A stretch of 64,000 bases of DNA. Origin: Metellina segmentata. Its lineage: Eukaryota; Arthropoda; Arachnida; Araneae; Tetragnathidae. A model generated the notes under the pieces. That model ran no database searches. It had not been told where the DNA came from and saw only the letters and a program-made list of their open reading frames with translations. The stretch is taken from positions 80,064,359-80,128,358 of the forward strand of contig OX375876.1 of the NCBI GenBank assembly GCA_947359465.1, read 5' to 3'. A program made the translations under genes and the position numbers. How positions within the stretch are numbered: the first letter of the stretch is position 1; every line of letters starts with the position of its first letter. This document shows, one piece after another, positions 48,541 through 57,878 of the stretch.

Positions 48541-49510
48541 GTGGCGAGTGAGCTAGGGGAATAGGTAGATGAAATTTTAAAGCTATCCGAGCTAAGGAAA
48601 TTAATTCTGGAATCTGAATCATTTGAGGAAGAATTTGTACGAGGTTTTATACAAGAAGGAAAAGAGAAAGAAGAAAGAGAGAAAAAGAAGATAGAGAAAG
48701 AGAGGACACACAGGGAAAGGGAAAAGCAATTTGAACTAGAGATGTTAAGGCTTCAACGCCCCAAGGGTGTTAAACAGGAAACTTTTTTTCCACTTCACAA
48801 GATTATGCAAAGATTTGAACCAAAGAATATGACATTAGTCTCTGGTTATCTTCGAACGCCAAGCCCGAAGACTAGATATAGATAAGAATGATTGGGTTAC
48901 CCAGTTGTTGCCCCTTCTTCCGACAGACATCGTTGGACTCATCACCCAGAGACCCGGAAGAAAAATCGAATTGTTACGATCAGGTTAAGAAATTACTCCT
49001 GAAGCGGTTTAAACTTAGCGCCGAGAAATTTAGAATCCAATTCATTCAACATCAGAAAAAGACCGAAGCATCCTGGAAGGAATTTACCTTCGAATTAACC
49101 AACTATTTAGAAGAATGGTTAAATGGGTTAGAATCGAAGGATTTCGACTCGTTGAAAGAACTGATGGTAACCGATCAACTCAAGCGGAGGGTGTCCAACG
49201 AAGTTCGAGAGTATCTTGTCGACAATTGGTCAAAAATTACTTCCCCTTCCGAATTGTCGGATTTACTAGATGAATACGACAATGTTCGTGGCAATAGGAA
49301 ACAATTGACCCAACCCACCTTTGAAGAAAGAAACCCTTCGCGAATGGGGAAAATAGGCCCACATTTCTCCATACCAAACCTACCATGAATAGTGGAGACA
49401 GAGGTAATAATCTTTCAAGAAATGGGCCCCAGCGACCATACGATAGACGCAAATAGATACAGTGTTTCGAATGCGGGTCGACACAACATTTACGTCTTCA
49501 GTGTCTTACT
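48541..49510 (+). pseudogene. Gypsy gag pseudogene with SCAN-like core and CCHC knuckle
   Basis: The N-terminal part reads through a glutamate/lysine-rich, probably coiled-coil segment (GKEKEEREKKKIEKERTHRE, about 48650-48715). A core of the type DWVTQLLPLLPTDIVGLI follows in the next frame. The longest open frame, 48888-49388, contains KLLLKRFKLSAEKFRIQFIQ and VTDQLKRRVSNEVREYL, typical of SCAN-like gypsy Gag capsid cores. A zinc knuckle CFECGSTQHLRLQC (CX2CX4HX4C, 49463-49504) follows in another frame. There is an early stop at 48562 and at least two frameshifts. The role in the intact family is capsid formation and RNA packaging. Confidence 0.85.
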
Positions 49511-49689
49511 TTCAGTGTCCTTTCTTAAGTAAAAAAAAATTATACGTCAAGAGTCAACATGGTTGGAGGACGTCCTCCGAAGATGGGTCAGAAACCCGAA
49601 AGTCAAGGCAAGGTGCAGAAGGAAGAAGGGGCTGTGCTAACCGCACGCCTTAGAACGTCGGAGAGGCAATTAACACAAATCAACCCTTT

Positions 49690-49969
49690 ACATAACGTGC
49701 CAATAAAGATTTAAAACCATAACTTGGAAGGATTCTTCGGCACAGGCGCAGAGATTTCGGTCATTAGCCACGACATAATTGGTTCCTGCTTTACTGAAGG
49801 AGAAGGGATGTACAAATATTGTCTCAGCCATTGGCGAAAAAGAATTAACCCCCTTAATGTGACCATACCGATGAAAATCAAAGATGAACATCTTGGTTAT
49901 ACATCAATGGTTTGTGCCGTTTCGAAGAAATTAGTCAGTGATATGCTGATCTCTTCCGCAACGTACTAA
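49690..49969 (+). pseudogene. Retropepsin-like protease remnant with altered active site
   Basis: The frame containing GFFGTGAEISVISHDIIG corresponds to the retropepsin active-site region, normally D-T/S-G-A followed by a hydrophobic strand. Here the catalytic aspartate position is glycine (G-T-G-A). The C-terminal end, CAVSKKLVSDMLISS, fits the family. It sits between the gag knuckle and the integrase, as expected for pol. The copy would be proteolytically dead. Confidence 0.8.
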
Positions 49970-50229
49970 GATTTGAGAAAAGGGGTAGAAATGCATGGAT
50001 ACGCAGTAGCCGTGGAGAATGATGCAGGAAAAGAAGATACCCTATATGAAAAAGATAAAGAGGAAGAATACGGTGAAAATCTACTAGAGGGGACGATTTC
50101 GTTCGCCAAGATGCAAAGAGATGACGATTCATTGTAGACGGCGTGGTGATTTGGTGAATCTCAACAAGGGGCGTACCTTATCGAAGATGGTGTTCTCATG
50201 CACAATGAGCAAATATGTGGCGAACAAGT

Positions 50230-51300
50230 GAAACAAATAGTGCTATCGAAGTGAAAACGTGACTATGTACCTAAAGTGGCCCATGAATTACCACTAGCGG
50301 GACATTTGGGTGAACAGAAGACCAAGCAAAGGATAAAATACTCGTTTCACTGGCCCGGAATGAAAAGGATGTTAGGGACTTTTGTCAAAGTTGCATGCAG
50401 TGTCAACTCAGAAGGGCTATAACTTATTGGGAGATAATCCCGATACAGTCCATTGGTAGACCTGAAAATCCCTTCGAGGTCTGGAGTGTGGACTGCATTG
50501 GTCCATTGGTGCCTCCATCTGGATGAGGACACAGGTTTATAATTTGCGCAGTTGATTTGTGTACTCGTTGGGCGGAAGCAGTCCCGGTGAAAAACATTAC
50601 GGCGAGGACAACCTGCCAGGTCCTAATAACAATATTTTCTATTACGGAATTTCCGGAGGTGATATGTACGGATCAGGGTACAAATTTCACAGCGTCCTTG
50701 ACAACTGAGTTCCTAAGAATCACAAGAGTCGTTCCTAGTTTCGCTACTCCGGGACACCCAGAAAACATGAGATCCGTCGAAGGATGGAACAAGACTTTAA
50801 AGGACATGCTTAGTAAAAATATCCAAGAAAATGGAAGGAATTTGTATGTTCATTTACCACATTTATTGTTCGTTTACCGTGAGGTGCCACAGAGTACGAC
50901 AGGGGTATTACCGTACCATTTGGTTCACGGAAGATTATCAAAAGATCCTTTGTCCTGGATAAAGGATTTCTGAACCAAAAAGAAAAAAAATTCCTTTAGG
51001 AATTTCGCGATCTATTGAAAGTTATTTGCAAAATTTACAGGAAAAATTAAAAAAGGCTCATGACATAGCATCCGAAAATTCTGAGAACCAAGATGATTAC
51101 GCAAGTTGATGCAAGTACGCAAGATGATCCTCCCACAAGTTACTCAGAAAATTGATTGAGCCGGTGAACACTGTGGCTCTTGCTCGACCTCATTCCGTGC
51201 CGGTTGAACTGGAAGACGAAACAAGAAAGGAATTACATGTAAATAAAGTACGACCTTATATATCCAGAGTGGATGCAGCTTGGTTAATACATGATCAAGA
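50230..51300 (+). pseudogene. Integrase remnant, located upstream of RT
   Basis: The N-terminal zinc-binding region is visible: histidines in HELPLAGHLGEQKTKQRIKY, then cysteines in DFCQSCMQCQ after a frameshift. The catalytic core keeps all three acidic positions in context: SVDCIGP, CTDQGTNF and RSVEGWNKTLKDML, the last two in one open frame (50557-50973). A stop lies near 50523. After the core the sequence continues through a basic linker and a C-terminal stretch into the RT leader (TYVDVLSKNPSQAKVPGHNI, about 51440-51500). Integration activity is abolished by the stops and shifts. Confidence 0.85.
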
Positions 51301-51539
51301 CTCCGATTTTTGCGATATCCATTAAGCTCCAATAGATTCGGTGAGAAGAAATAAAAAGGACATCCATGCACACGTTTTAAACCACACCTTAAGGATTTAA
51401 CTCCAAAGCAACAAGAACAACTAGAGCAAGGGTTGTGTACATATGTAGACGTGCTCAGTAAAAATCCAAGTCAAGCAAAGGTTCCAGGTCACAATATAAG
51501 GGTTAGTCCAGATTGTAATAATCCGAAGAAACTAAATCC

Positions 51540-52335
51540 CCGCACAGAGTACCGATTGCATTACAAGAAGAAGTTGAACGACAAGTGCAAGAACTATTGG
51601 ATTCAGGGCTAATTGGGCACAGTGAGAGCGATTGGGCACATCATGTTGTATGCGTAGCAAAGAAAAACGGAAGTAATAGGTTATACGTCGATTACCGACA
51701 ACTTAACAAATACACAATTCCGGACGCTTATCCTATGAAACGCGTCACGGAATTGCTGTATGAAGTCGGGAATGCCAGCTATATTTCGGTGCTCGATCTT
51801 ACCAAAGGTTATTGGCAGATTCCCATGAAGCCGGAAACCAAGACTTATGCAGTATTTGTGACACATACCGGATTCTACCAGTGGAATGTTATGCCGTTTG
51901 GAATGAAAAGCGCTGGGAGCACATTCCAAATATCTATGGACACGGTGCTATCAAAGCACCGAAAGTATTGTAGATATACATAGATGACGTCGTCATTTTT
52001 TCCAAAACCTGGGAGGAACATGTTGATCACATTGATCAAGTATTAGAGACTCTAACAGAGAGTGGCCGCACAGTAAACTTAGAAAAGTGCGAGTTCAACA
52101 AGAAATAAGGGAAGTTCCTTGGCCATATCGTCGGTTCTGCAAACATTCTCCAGATCCTCAGAAAGTTGAAGCTATTAGGGAGCTGGTTCAACCTACCACC
52201 AAGAAGGAGGTGCGAAGGTTAATGGGACTTGCAAGTTATTATAAGGATTCTATTCCCGATTTCTCATCCATTGTGTTGCCCTTGACGAGGAAGTACGTGT
52301 CTAATAAAGTGCCATTTGACATGCAGTCCTAAGAA
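51540..52335 (+). pseudogene. Gypsy reverse transcriptase remnant
   Basis: Motifs in order: VQELLDSGLIGHSESDWAHH, VCVAKKNGSNRLYVDYRQLN, SYISVLDLTKGYWQIPM, QWNVMPFGMKSAGSTFQ (open frame 51585-51983). The catalytic YIDD box follows at 51977-51988 in a shifted frame (YIDDVVIFSKTWEEH). The thumb/connection segment QKVEAIRELVQPTTKKEVRR follows at about 52158. A stop interrupts at 52330. The motifs are typical Ty3/gypsy RT, not copia. Confidence 0.9.
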
Positions 52336-52368
52336 GCCTTCCAGAAACTAAAGGAAGAATTAACTAAG

Positions 52369-52791
52369 ATGCCATCTTTGCATACTCCACAGTTTAACAA
52401 GCCATTCCAAGTATACACTGATGCTTCTGCAACAGCCGTGGGAGCATGTTTGGACCAAAGGGGTGACGACGGAAGTGAAAAAGATATCGCCTTCTTCAGC
52501 AAGAAATTGTCGCCCACTCAAATGCGTTGGGCAAACATCGAAAGGGAAGCACATGCAATCCTAGAAGCATTGAAAAAATTCGATACCTGGGTTTTTGTTA
52601 CAGAAATTCAGGTCAGATCTGACCACAATCCCCTTACCTACCTCACTCAGCAAATGCCTCATAGTGCAAAACTGGCACGTTGGGCGTTAGCCTTGCAGAG
52701 ATACGATTTGATAATGTCGTATAGAAAGGGCAGTAAACATGAAAATGCAGACGCTCTTTCGAGATTACCTATGCAGCCAAGTATTTCTTAG
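52369..52791 (+). pseudogene. Gypsy RNase H domain, intact frame
   Basis: The 140-codon open frame ends pol. All four RNase H acidic positions are in place: YTDASATAVGA, NIEREAHAILEAL, VRSDHNPLTYL and HENADALSRLP. The terminal ADALSR signature normally marks the end of the RNase H domain in Ty3/gypsy elements. In the usual gypsy order integrase would follow here; instead about 400 bp of non-coding DNA leads to the polypurine tract and LTR. Confidence 0.92.
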
Positions 52792-53192
52792 AAATGCAAA
52801 TTGGCATTCTTTTTAGTAGCATTTCCGTCTAAGTAGAATTTTCTTTTGAATATGTCAGTATTATTAGTCTAGTTGGTAAGGATATCTGTAAGATTTCGGT
52901 TTTTATATTTCATTGTTTATTTGTGTATACCCTCGTTATTTTATAGTATTTTACTATCGAGGGAGTTATAAAAAAAAATTTTAGCTTCTAACCTTATCCC
53001 TCTCAACATTTCAATTTTAGACAGTGGAGGGAAATAGGTCGCACTGAAACCATTCTGTGATTACGAGATTCTGGACTGTGGAGATCTATCTTTGGACATT
53101 ATATCAACAGACAATTCCCAATTATTAGACTTTCCAGGATCGTGAGAATTTTGATGCAGCATCGTCTCTAAGGTGAAAATGTGCTTTTCTTC

Positions 53193-53201
53193 AAGGGGAG
53201 G
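53193..53201 (+). promoter_or_regulatory. Gypsy polypurine tract
   Basis: AAGGGGAGG lies immediately before the LTR start TGTAAG, the expected plus-strand priming site. Confidence 0.85.
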
Positions 53202-53577
53202 TGTAAGACCCCCCCATTAGCGCACCCCCTCGAGCCGAAGAGCAGAAGGGAAGAGGAGAGTGGAGGGTACCCCGTGGGCTCACCCCCGCGCTGGTCGGCC
53301 AGGAAGAATGGAGCGGAGAAGGAAGGGGATCTTTTCCTATTTTATTTCAAAAATCAACGGTCTTTAGGGGGTTTTCGGTCTTTAGGAGGTACGGGTTTCT
53401 TTAGTTTGAAAGGAGAAGCAACCGAAGCGATCACGCTCTTGACAGTCTCTCGCTGTTTTTCTTTAATCATAAATTTTATGCTGTGGTATGATGAGTTAAC
53501 TTGTAAATATAATGGTGTAAATTGAAGTAAATGTGCTGTCCTTAGAATTGAGATTCGATCAATTTTTGTTCCTTACA
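53202..53577 (+). repeat. Gypsy 3' LTR
   Basis: Begins TGTAAGACCCCCCC and ends CCTTACA, so the ends form the short inverted repeat TGTAAG/CTTACA with TG...CA termini. Length is 376 bp. The GC-rich first half (about 53205-53320) contrasts with the AT-rich flanks. No second copy is present in the window. Confidence 0.85.
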
Positions 53578-53727
53578 AGGAACCCCTTTTGACAGCAGCA
53601 GCCAAAACAAAATGGATTACCAACTCGTCCGCGAAGATGCGGACTCACGACATCATATTTTCTGCGCATCAACACTTTAGGTGGTAATGCAATAAGCGTG
53701 GGTGTCTTGCCTTTCGCTTTTCCAATA
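53578..53727 (-). repeat. BEL/Pao 3' LTR, truncated by the gypsy LTR
   Basis: Homologous to 57070-57246. Its start on the minus strand is TATTGGAAAAGCG (the other copy has TGTTGG). It is directly preceded on that strand by the polypurine tract AAAATGGGGAGGA (53740-53728). It lacks the inner end of the LTR. Confidence 0.75.
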
Positions 53728-53937
53728 TCCTCCCCATTTTAAATTCGGGAGAAACTCAAAAAAGAGAGAAAAAAAAAGAAATAATTAATACAAATATGCT
53801 ACATGAACATATACAGGACTTTCAAATTGAGCAGCCAAGAGTTTCTACGCATCCACATTGCGTTCTGAGCTCTTGCTACAACTCTTCCAATAATTGTGCA
53901 CATCACTACTTGTTTATATGACGTCTAGCTTTTTTTT

Positions 53938-54025
53938 TTCCAATGGCGGGCACATATGAACTTAATCTTTGGCCACTACAAGAAGTGATGGCCACTTGTG
54001 AAGGAGCACCACCAAAATAGACAAA
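53938..54025 (-). mobile_element. SINE family C 3' fragment inside the BEL remnant
   Basis: Contains ATGGCGGGCACATATG and GGCCACTTGTGAAGGAGCAC, matching the 3' half of the SINE at 513-726. The head is absent. Confidence 0.65.
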
Positions 54026-54099
54026 AGTGTCAAAATTCCTGCGTACTTATGTAACACATGTTGCTCTTCAATCAATCTTCTAGCTATTTCAATATTTTT

Positions 54100-54700
54100 A
54101 GTGAGTTGTTTGACAACTGATTCCATTTCAGTGTTTTTAGCCGATACAACTGTTCGTCTTTTTTCTGAATCAACTTCTCTCTCATTTATGTTGACGGATT
54201 CATTTGGCCAAAGTTCTAGAGGTGTTTTTAACCACTCAGGTCCTTCCCATCAACTTGATTCTGCCAGTCCTTTGGCACCGCAGCCTCTTGAAGGCAAATC
54301 CGCAGCATTACGATTTCCTCGAATACGAAACCAATTTTCTGAAGAAGTCAGTTTTCTTATTTCACTTACTTTGTTGTTCACGAACACTGATCATTGTTCT
54401 TTCCTTTTAATCCACGTTAAAACAAACTGTGGACGAATCAGTCCAGAAGTAAGTTCGACTATCTTTTAACTTCAAACTCTCTTTCACTGATGCATATAAT
54501 CTAGCACCAATTGTAACAGCTAATAATTCCATCCTAGGGTTTGTGATGTTCTTAAGAGGAGATATTATGCTTTTGGCTTATAGCGGCTGAACAGTTACTC
54601 CTTCACTAGATTCACATCTAACATAAATAACAGCAGCATGGGTAATGTGGCTTGCATCATAGTAAACACAGTACCGTTTCTGGAAAATGAAGTAGAACCG
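54100..54700 (-). pseudogene. BEL/Pao RNase H-region remnant
   Basis: The minus-strand translation contains NPRMELLAVTIGARL, TYFWTDSSTVLTWIKRKE, FVNNKVSEIRKLTSSENWF and NAADLPSRGCGA. These are the conserved blocks of the RNase H-like part of BEL/Pao pol (E in ELLA, D in TDSST, NPAD-type LPSRG end). Stops interrupt it. The polymerase palm motifs expected just upstream are missing, so this joins the protease region across a deletion. Confidence 0.82.
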
Positions 54701-54759
54701 CCTGTTGTGTTTCCTCTTTGTTTCTTTGTTCGACAGTGTCCCGAATTTCAATTAACTCT

Positions 54760-55410
54760 AGATCCCATGAATTGGAAATAGACATATTTTCTTGTGTAAA
54801 CATGGATACTGTAGACACACTGAAAGTTTCCTGACGATGACCGTAAGGAACTTTCCTTGATAATGACCAGCCATGTTTGATCTGTTATGCCACAAGTCCT
54901 GTAGATAAAACTTCCTTCTTCCCAGTATACAGTTTACCAAGGGCATCAGAACCTAATAACACTTCTATAGGACCCCTGTGTTCTATATCTGAAATATGTA
55001 TTTTCTTTACTTTTAATTCTCCTGTTCATGGACCATTATTAATACTTCGAATGTCAAAACAAATTAATTCCTGATCCAAAGCATCTAAATCACACACGTA
55101 TTTCCCATCCAGATCTCCTAATTGAATGTTACTACATTTTTGTTTATATTCTTTTGTCTGAGTTCCCCCAAATAAGGAGTGGGTAATAACCTGTTCACCC
55201 TTTGATTGGATACCCTAATTCAATAACAGTTGATTTTAGTATGTAATTCTTTTGACTCCCACTATCCAGGATAAGGCGAACATTCTTTTCTTTTCCAATA
55301 TTTAATAATCTTACAACAAATGTTTGGAGAAAAACATCAACATTTGACTGAGAATTTGTATGTAAAGAATCTACAGATAGTGGTACATTATTATTACTTT
55401 TTACTATCAT
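54760..55410 (-). pseudogene. BEL/Pao protease and start of RT region
   Basis: The minus-strand frame contains VRLILDSGSQKNYILKSTVI, the aspartic protease active site (D-S-G) of Pao-type peptidases. The characteristic downstream strand IEVLLGSDALGKLYTGKKEV and then KHGWSLSRKV follow near 54980-54850. The latter corresponds to the ETxxGWxLSG box that marks the protease/RT junction in this clade. The catalytic Asp is preserved here, unlike in the neighbouring gypsy element, but stops occur downstream. Confidence 0.82.
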
Positions 55411-55575
55411 TTACATTAACCGACTCATTTGATTTAATTTGATCAAGTAATGGAGACATAAATTATAAATGTCGTCCTTTGATGCGAGAATAACACTTTA
55501 TTTTAGATTTACAAAATTTGCAAATGTGTCCTTTGGACAGGCAAATGAAACAAAGGCCATTCCTTTTAATAGCGG

Positions 55576-56520
55576 TTATTTCTCATCTAAAGGTATCGAG
55601 AAAGCTTTCCGGCAATATCTGCTTCCGTGGCTTTTGTTATTATTGCAAAATATACATGGTAAGCGTTCATCTAATTTTTGAGCGCTTAGCAGTTTTGACA
55701 CGGTGTGGATTATTTTGTCTTCCGCACGAGAATTAGGCGTCGAAAATCCTTCCATCCTCTTCTCAATGAGCGCAAAGTCCATTCGAGACAGTTTAATACG
55801 TTGCACTGTGTGTTTCAACCTCCTGTTTAAGGAACAATAGTAACGCATCTAAATTAGACACTTCGTTTCATCGCCTTTCAATTTGATTTTAGCTCTCTCC
55901 CAGTCTTTCAAGACTTTATATGGTAAGCAGTTTTCAACCAAAGAGAAATATTTTACCTTACATTAATCCGAAGTAACGCCTAACGAGGTCAAGGACCTAA
56001 CTTGAGAGGAAAGTTTGTTGTACAAATCGTTGAGAGAAGCGTTTGTTTCTCTCAATGTCATTTAAAACAATATTCAATAAATTTCTCACACATACTTCAA
56101 TTTATACATCCTCTACCGTATCGTTCCTTTAAACTCTGCAATGAGAGCGAATAATTTTTGTTTGTTTTCGGGTAGGTCTCAATTAATTCTCTTGGTTCAG
56201 AATTTTCTTCCGTCGATTGAATTAAGTAATAGAATTTTTCTGCATCACTCAAATATTTACTCTCAGGAATTTTAAGAAATTGATTCCAAAATGTGAGCTA
56301 TTCTTCTAAGTCACCATTAAATCGTCTCAACTGTATCGCGGATAACCGAGTTTGTACTTTGTACGAATCTTCATCGTTACTATGACTATCTGGACTCTTT
56401 ATATCGGTATTATTTTCTTGCATTCTCTTAAGATTTTTTAATACTTTCTGTACCTGAAATCTAATCTCAAGCGATTCCAAGTTCTCGAATTCAATTTCAA
56501 AATTTTTTTATTCAGTTAAA
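55576..56520 (-). pseudogene. BEL/Pao gag remnant
   Basis: The 5' part includes a probable coiled segment and then RLSAIQLRRFNGDLEEW, the conserved L-P-x-hydrophobic-x-F-x-G-D box of BEL/Pao Gag. The 3' part ends LPCIFCNNNKSHGSRYC, a zinc-knuckle-like C-x2-C-x5-H-x4-C. The frame is split by several stops between 55850 and 56290. Confidence 0.75.
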
Positions 56521-56941
56521 CCATCTAAATAAGCCTGATGAGTCAATTCTAGCTTATCGTTCTTCTGTGTAGCGAGCTTAGCTACCACTCCAAAACTTAA
56601 CTTACAAAGGGGTAGTATAAATACCAGTGTAACCCAACTCTACCATGAAGTACTTTTTGGTAGACACTAAGTTACGCTGGTTCATTCGCGCTTGCTAAAT
56701 TCTGCTTAAAAAGCAAAGAGCCATTTCTAAGTCTTCAACATTTGGACTTTCAACTTCTAAAAGTGATATTTAAATTTATTGAAAGCTATCGTGTATGATT
56801 TGCGCTCTGCCTTTTCCTTACGTTTTAGCTGTGCATCTTTTGTTTTTTACTATTTTTACTATTTTTTATTTAAACTCAAATAAAATATCTTCACAAAATT
56901 GGAACGTTTTACCTTGATAGTAATCTTTGGTGAGTCAACGT

Positions 56942-57246
56942 CCATCCGGGTGCGCCAGATTTTGGTTATCCACACATTCATATCAATAAGTCAAAATAAT
57001 CTCAATATAGTTTAACTAAACAAATTTATTACAGTTCTAAAATTATTGATCTACATTCAAAATTAATTGCAATAAAGGAACGCCTAAGGAACAGGCCCCT
57101 TTTGGGACCCGTTACCAACGAAAAATCAAGTCCCTGGCAAAAAAAAAAAAAAATGGTGGAGATCCGCGTCATCATATTTTCTGCGCATGAGCATTTTGGT
57201 GGTGATGCAATACACGTGAGTGTCTCGCCCACTCGTTTTTCCAACA
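56942..57246 (-). repeat. BEL/Pao 5' LTR and primer-binding region
   Basis: On the minus strand the LTR starts TGTTGGAAAAACGAG at 57246 and ends near 56960. It is followed by TGGCGCACCCGGATGG (56957-56942), which has the TGGCGC-type start of a tRNA primer-binding site. A poly(A)-like run lies inside at about 57139-57152 (plus strand). Confidence 0.7.
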
Positions 57247-57282
57247 GAACAATTATTTTTGCCTTTCCATTTATACCAACAG

Positions 57283-57375
57283 GTATTTCAATTAACGTCA
57301 CATTGGAGCAACTCAATGGGTTATTGGCGACGGTCCGGGATCAAACCCGAAGGGCAAAATCCGAGAATGCCGATA
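57283..57375 (-). mobile_element. SINE family A 3' part
   Basis: On the minus strand: CCCTTCGGGTTTGATCCCGG, ACCGTCGCCAATAACCC, then TTGCTCCAATGTGACGTTAA. It adjoins the outer edge of the BEL 5' LTR. Confidence 0.75.
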
Positions 57376-57529
57376 TACAGAATGAAAATTGTATTCGTTA
57401 AATAATTTCAGTGACCTCACGTCCGGAATTAGTACAGAATACATATTGCGCCTCATAAATGCTACAGCCACCTATGTTTAACTTGACAAAAAATGCCAAA
57501 AGTTTTCATCAATCATCGTTCCTTGGTGA

Positions 57530-57675
57530 TGAATCATAATATGATTGTCATCTGACAGTGGTTCAAAATTACGTGGTGTTGTCCTCAGATCTTTCTCTTG
57601 GGATTGATTCCGGATCGTCGCCATTAACCCGTTGTGTTGCTCTAATATGACGTTAATTATAAATTACCAATTGCT
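57530..57675 (+). mobile_element. SINE family A, 5'-truncated copy
   Basis: CATCTGACAGTGGTTCAAAA, GGATTGATTCCGGATCGTCG, CCCGTTGTGTTGCTCTAATA and a terminal GACGTTAATTATAAATTACC. It aligns well with 33740-33895. Confidence 0.8.
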
Positions 57676-57704
57676 TTTATTCCTCATGTATGCGAATTAT
57701 GCGA

Positions 57705-57780
57705 ATGCCCCTTAAGGGACTGATCCCGGACCGTGGTCAATAGCACGTTGTGTTGCTCTAGTAAGACGTTAACTAAAATG
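57705..57780 (+). mobile_element. SINE family A 3' fragment, about 100 bp before PYROXD1
   Basis: GGGACTGATCCCGGACCGTG then TGTGTTGCTCTAGTAAGACG. It lies directly upstream of the PYROXD1 start codon and may fall in its 5' UTR or promoter. Confidence 0.75.
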
Positions 57781-57878
57781 ACAAATAACAAAACAAAAAA
57801 AGCTGTATAAATTATCTCTTAACTGTAACCGTAAGAGAAAATTGTTTTAACGAAATTTTTGTTTACAAACACTGACAC

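Larger units (their letters stand above)
48494..53577 (+). mobile_element. Ty3/gypsy LTR retrotransposon, PR-IN-RT-RH order, 5' LTR not found
   Basis: On one strand, in order: gag with SCAN-like core and CCHC knuckle (48541-49510), protease (49724-49969), integrase (50230-50973 with C-terminal part to about 51300), reverse transcriptase (51540-52335), RNase H (52369-52791), polypurine tract and 3' LTR (53202-53577). Integrase before RT is the Ty1/copia-like order, but RT and RNase H motifs are of Ty3/gypsy type. That combination is described as the Gmr1-like group. The copy is inactive, with multiple stops and frameshifts. Confidence 0.88.
53578..57246 (-). mobile_element. BEL/Pao LTR retrotransposon, minus strand, heavily deleted
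   Basis: Read on the minus strand: 5' LTR (about 57246-56960), primer-binding region, gag (56520-55580), protease (55410-55040), RNase H-like region (about 54700-54100), polypurine tract and a truncated 3' LTR (53727-53578). Most of RT and the integrase are missing. The LTR pair shares CATCATATTTTCTGCGCAT, GGTGGTRATGCAATA and the TTGGAAAA start. The 3' LTR is cut at 53577, exactly where the gypsy LTR ends. Confidence 0.82.

Noticed and set aside
48888..49388. Host SCAN-domain gene
   Set aside because: The frame is part of a decayed gypsy gag: it continues into a CCHC knuckle, protease and integrase on the same strand.
52800..53192. A third open frame (env-like) between RNase H and the 3' LTR of the gypsy element
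   Set aside because: Frames are short, with no signal peptide, membrane segment or recognisable domain. It is treated as 3' untranslated sequence.
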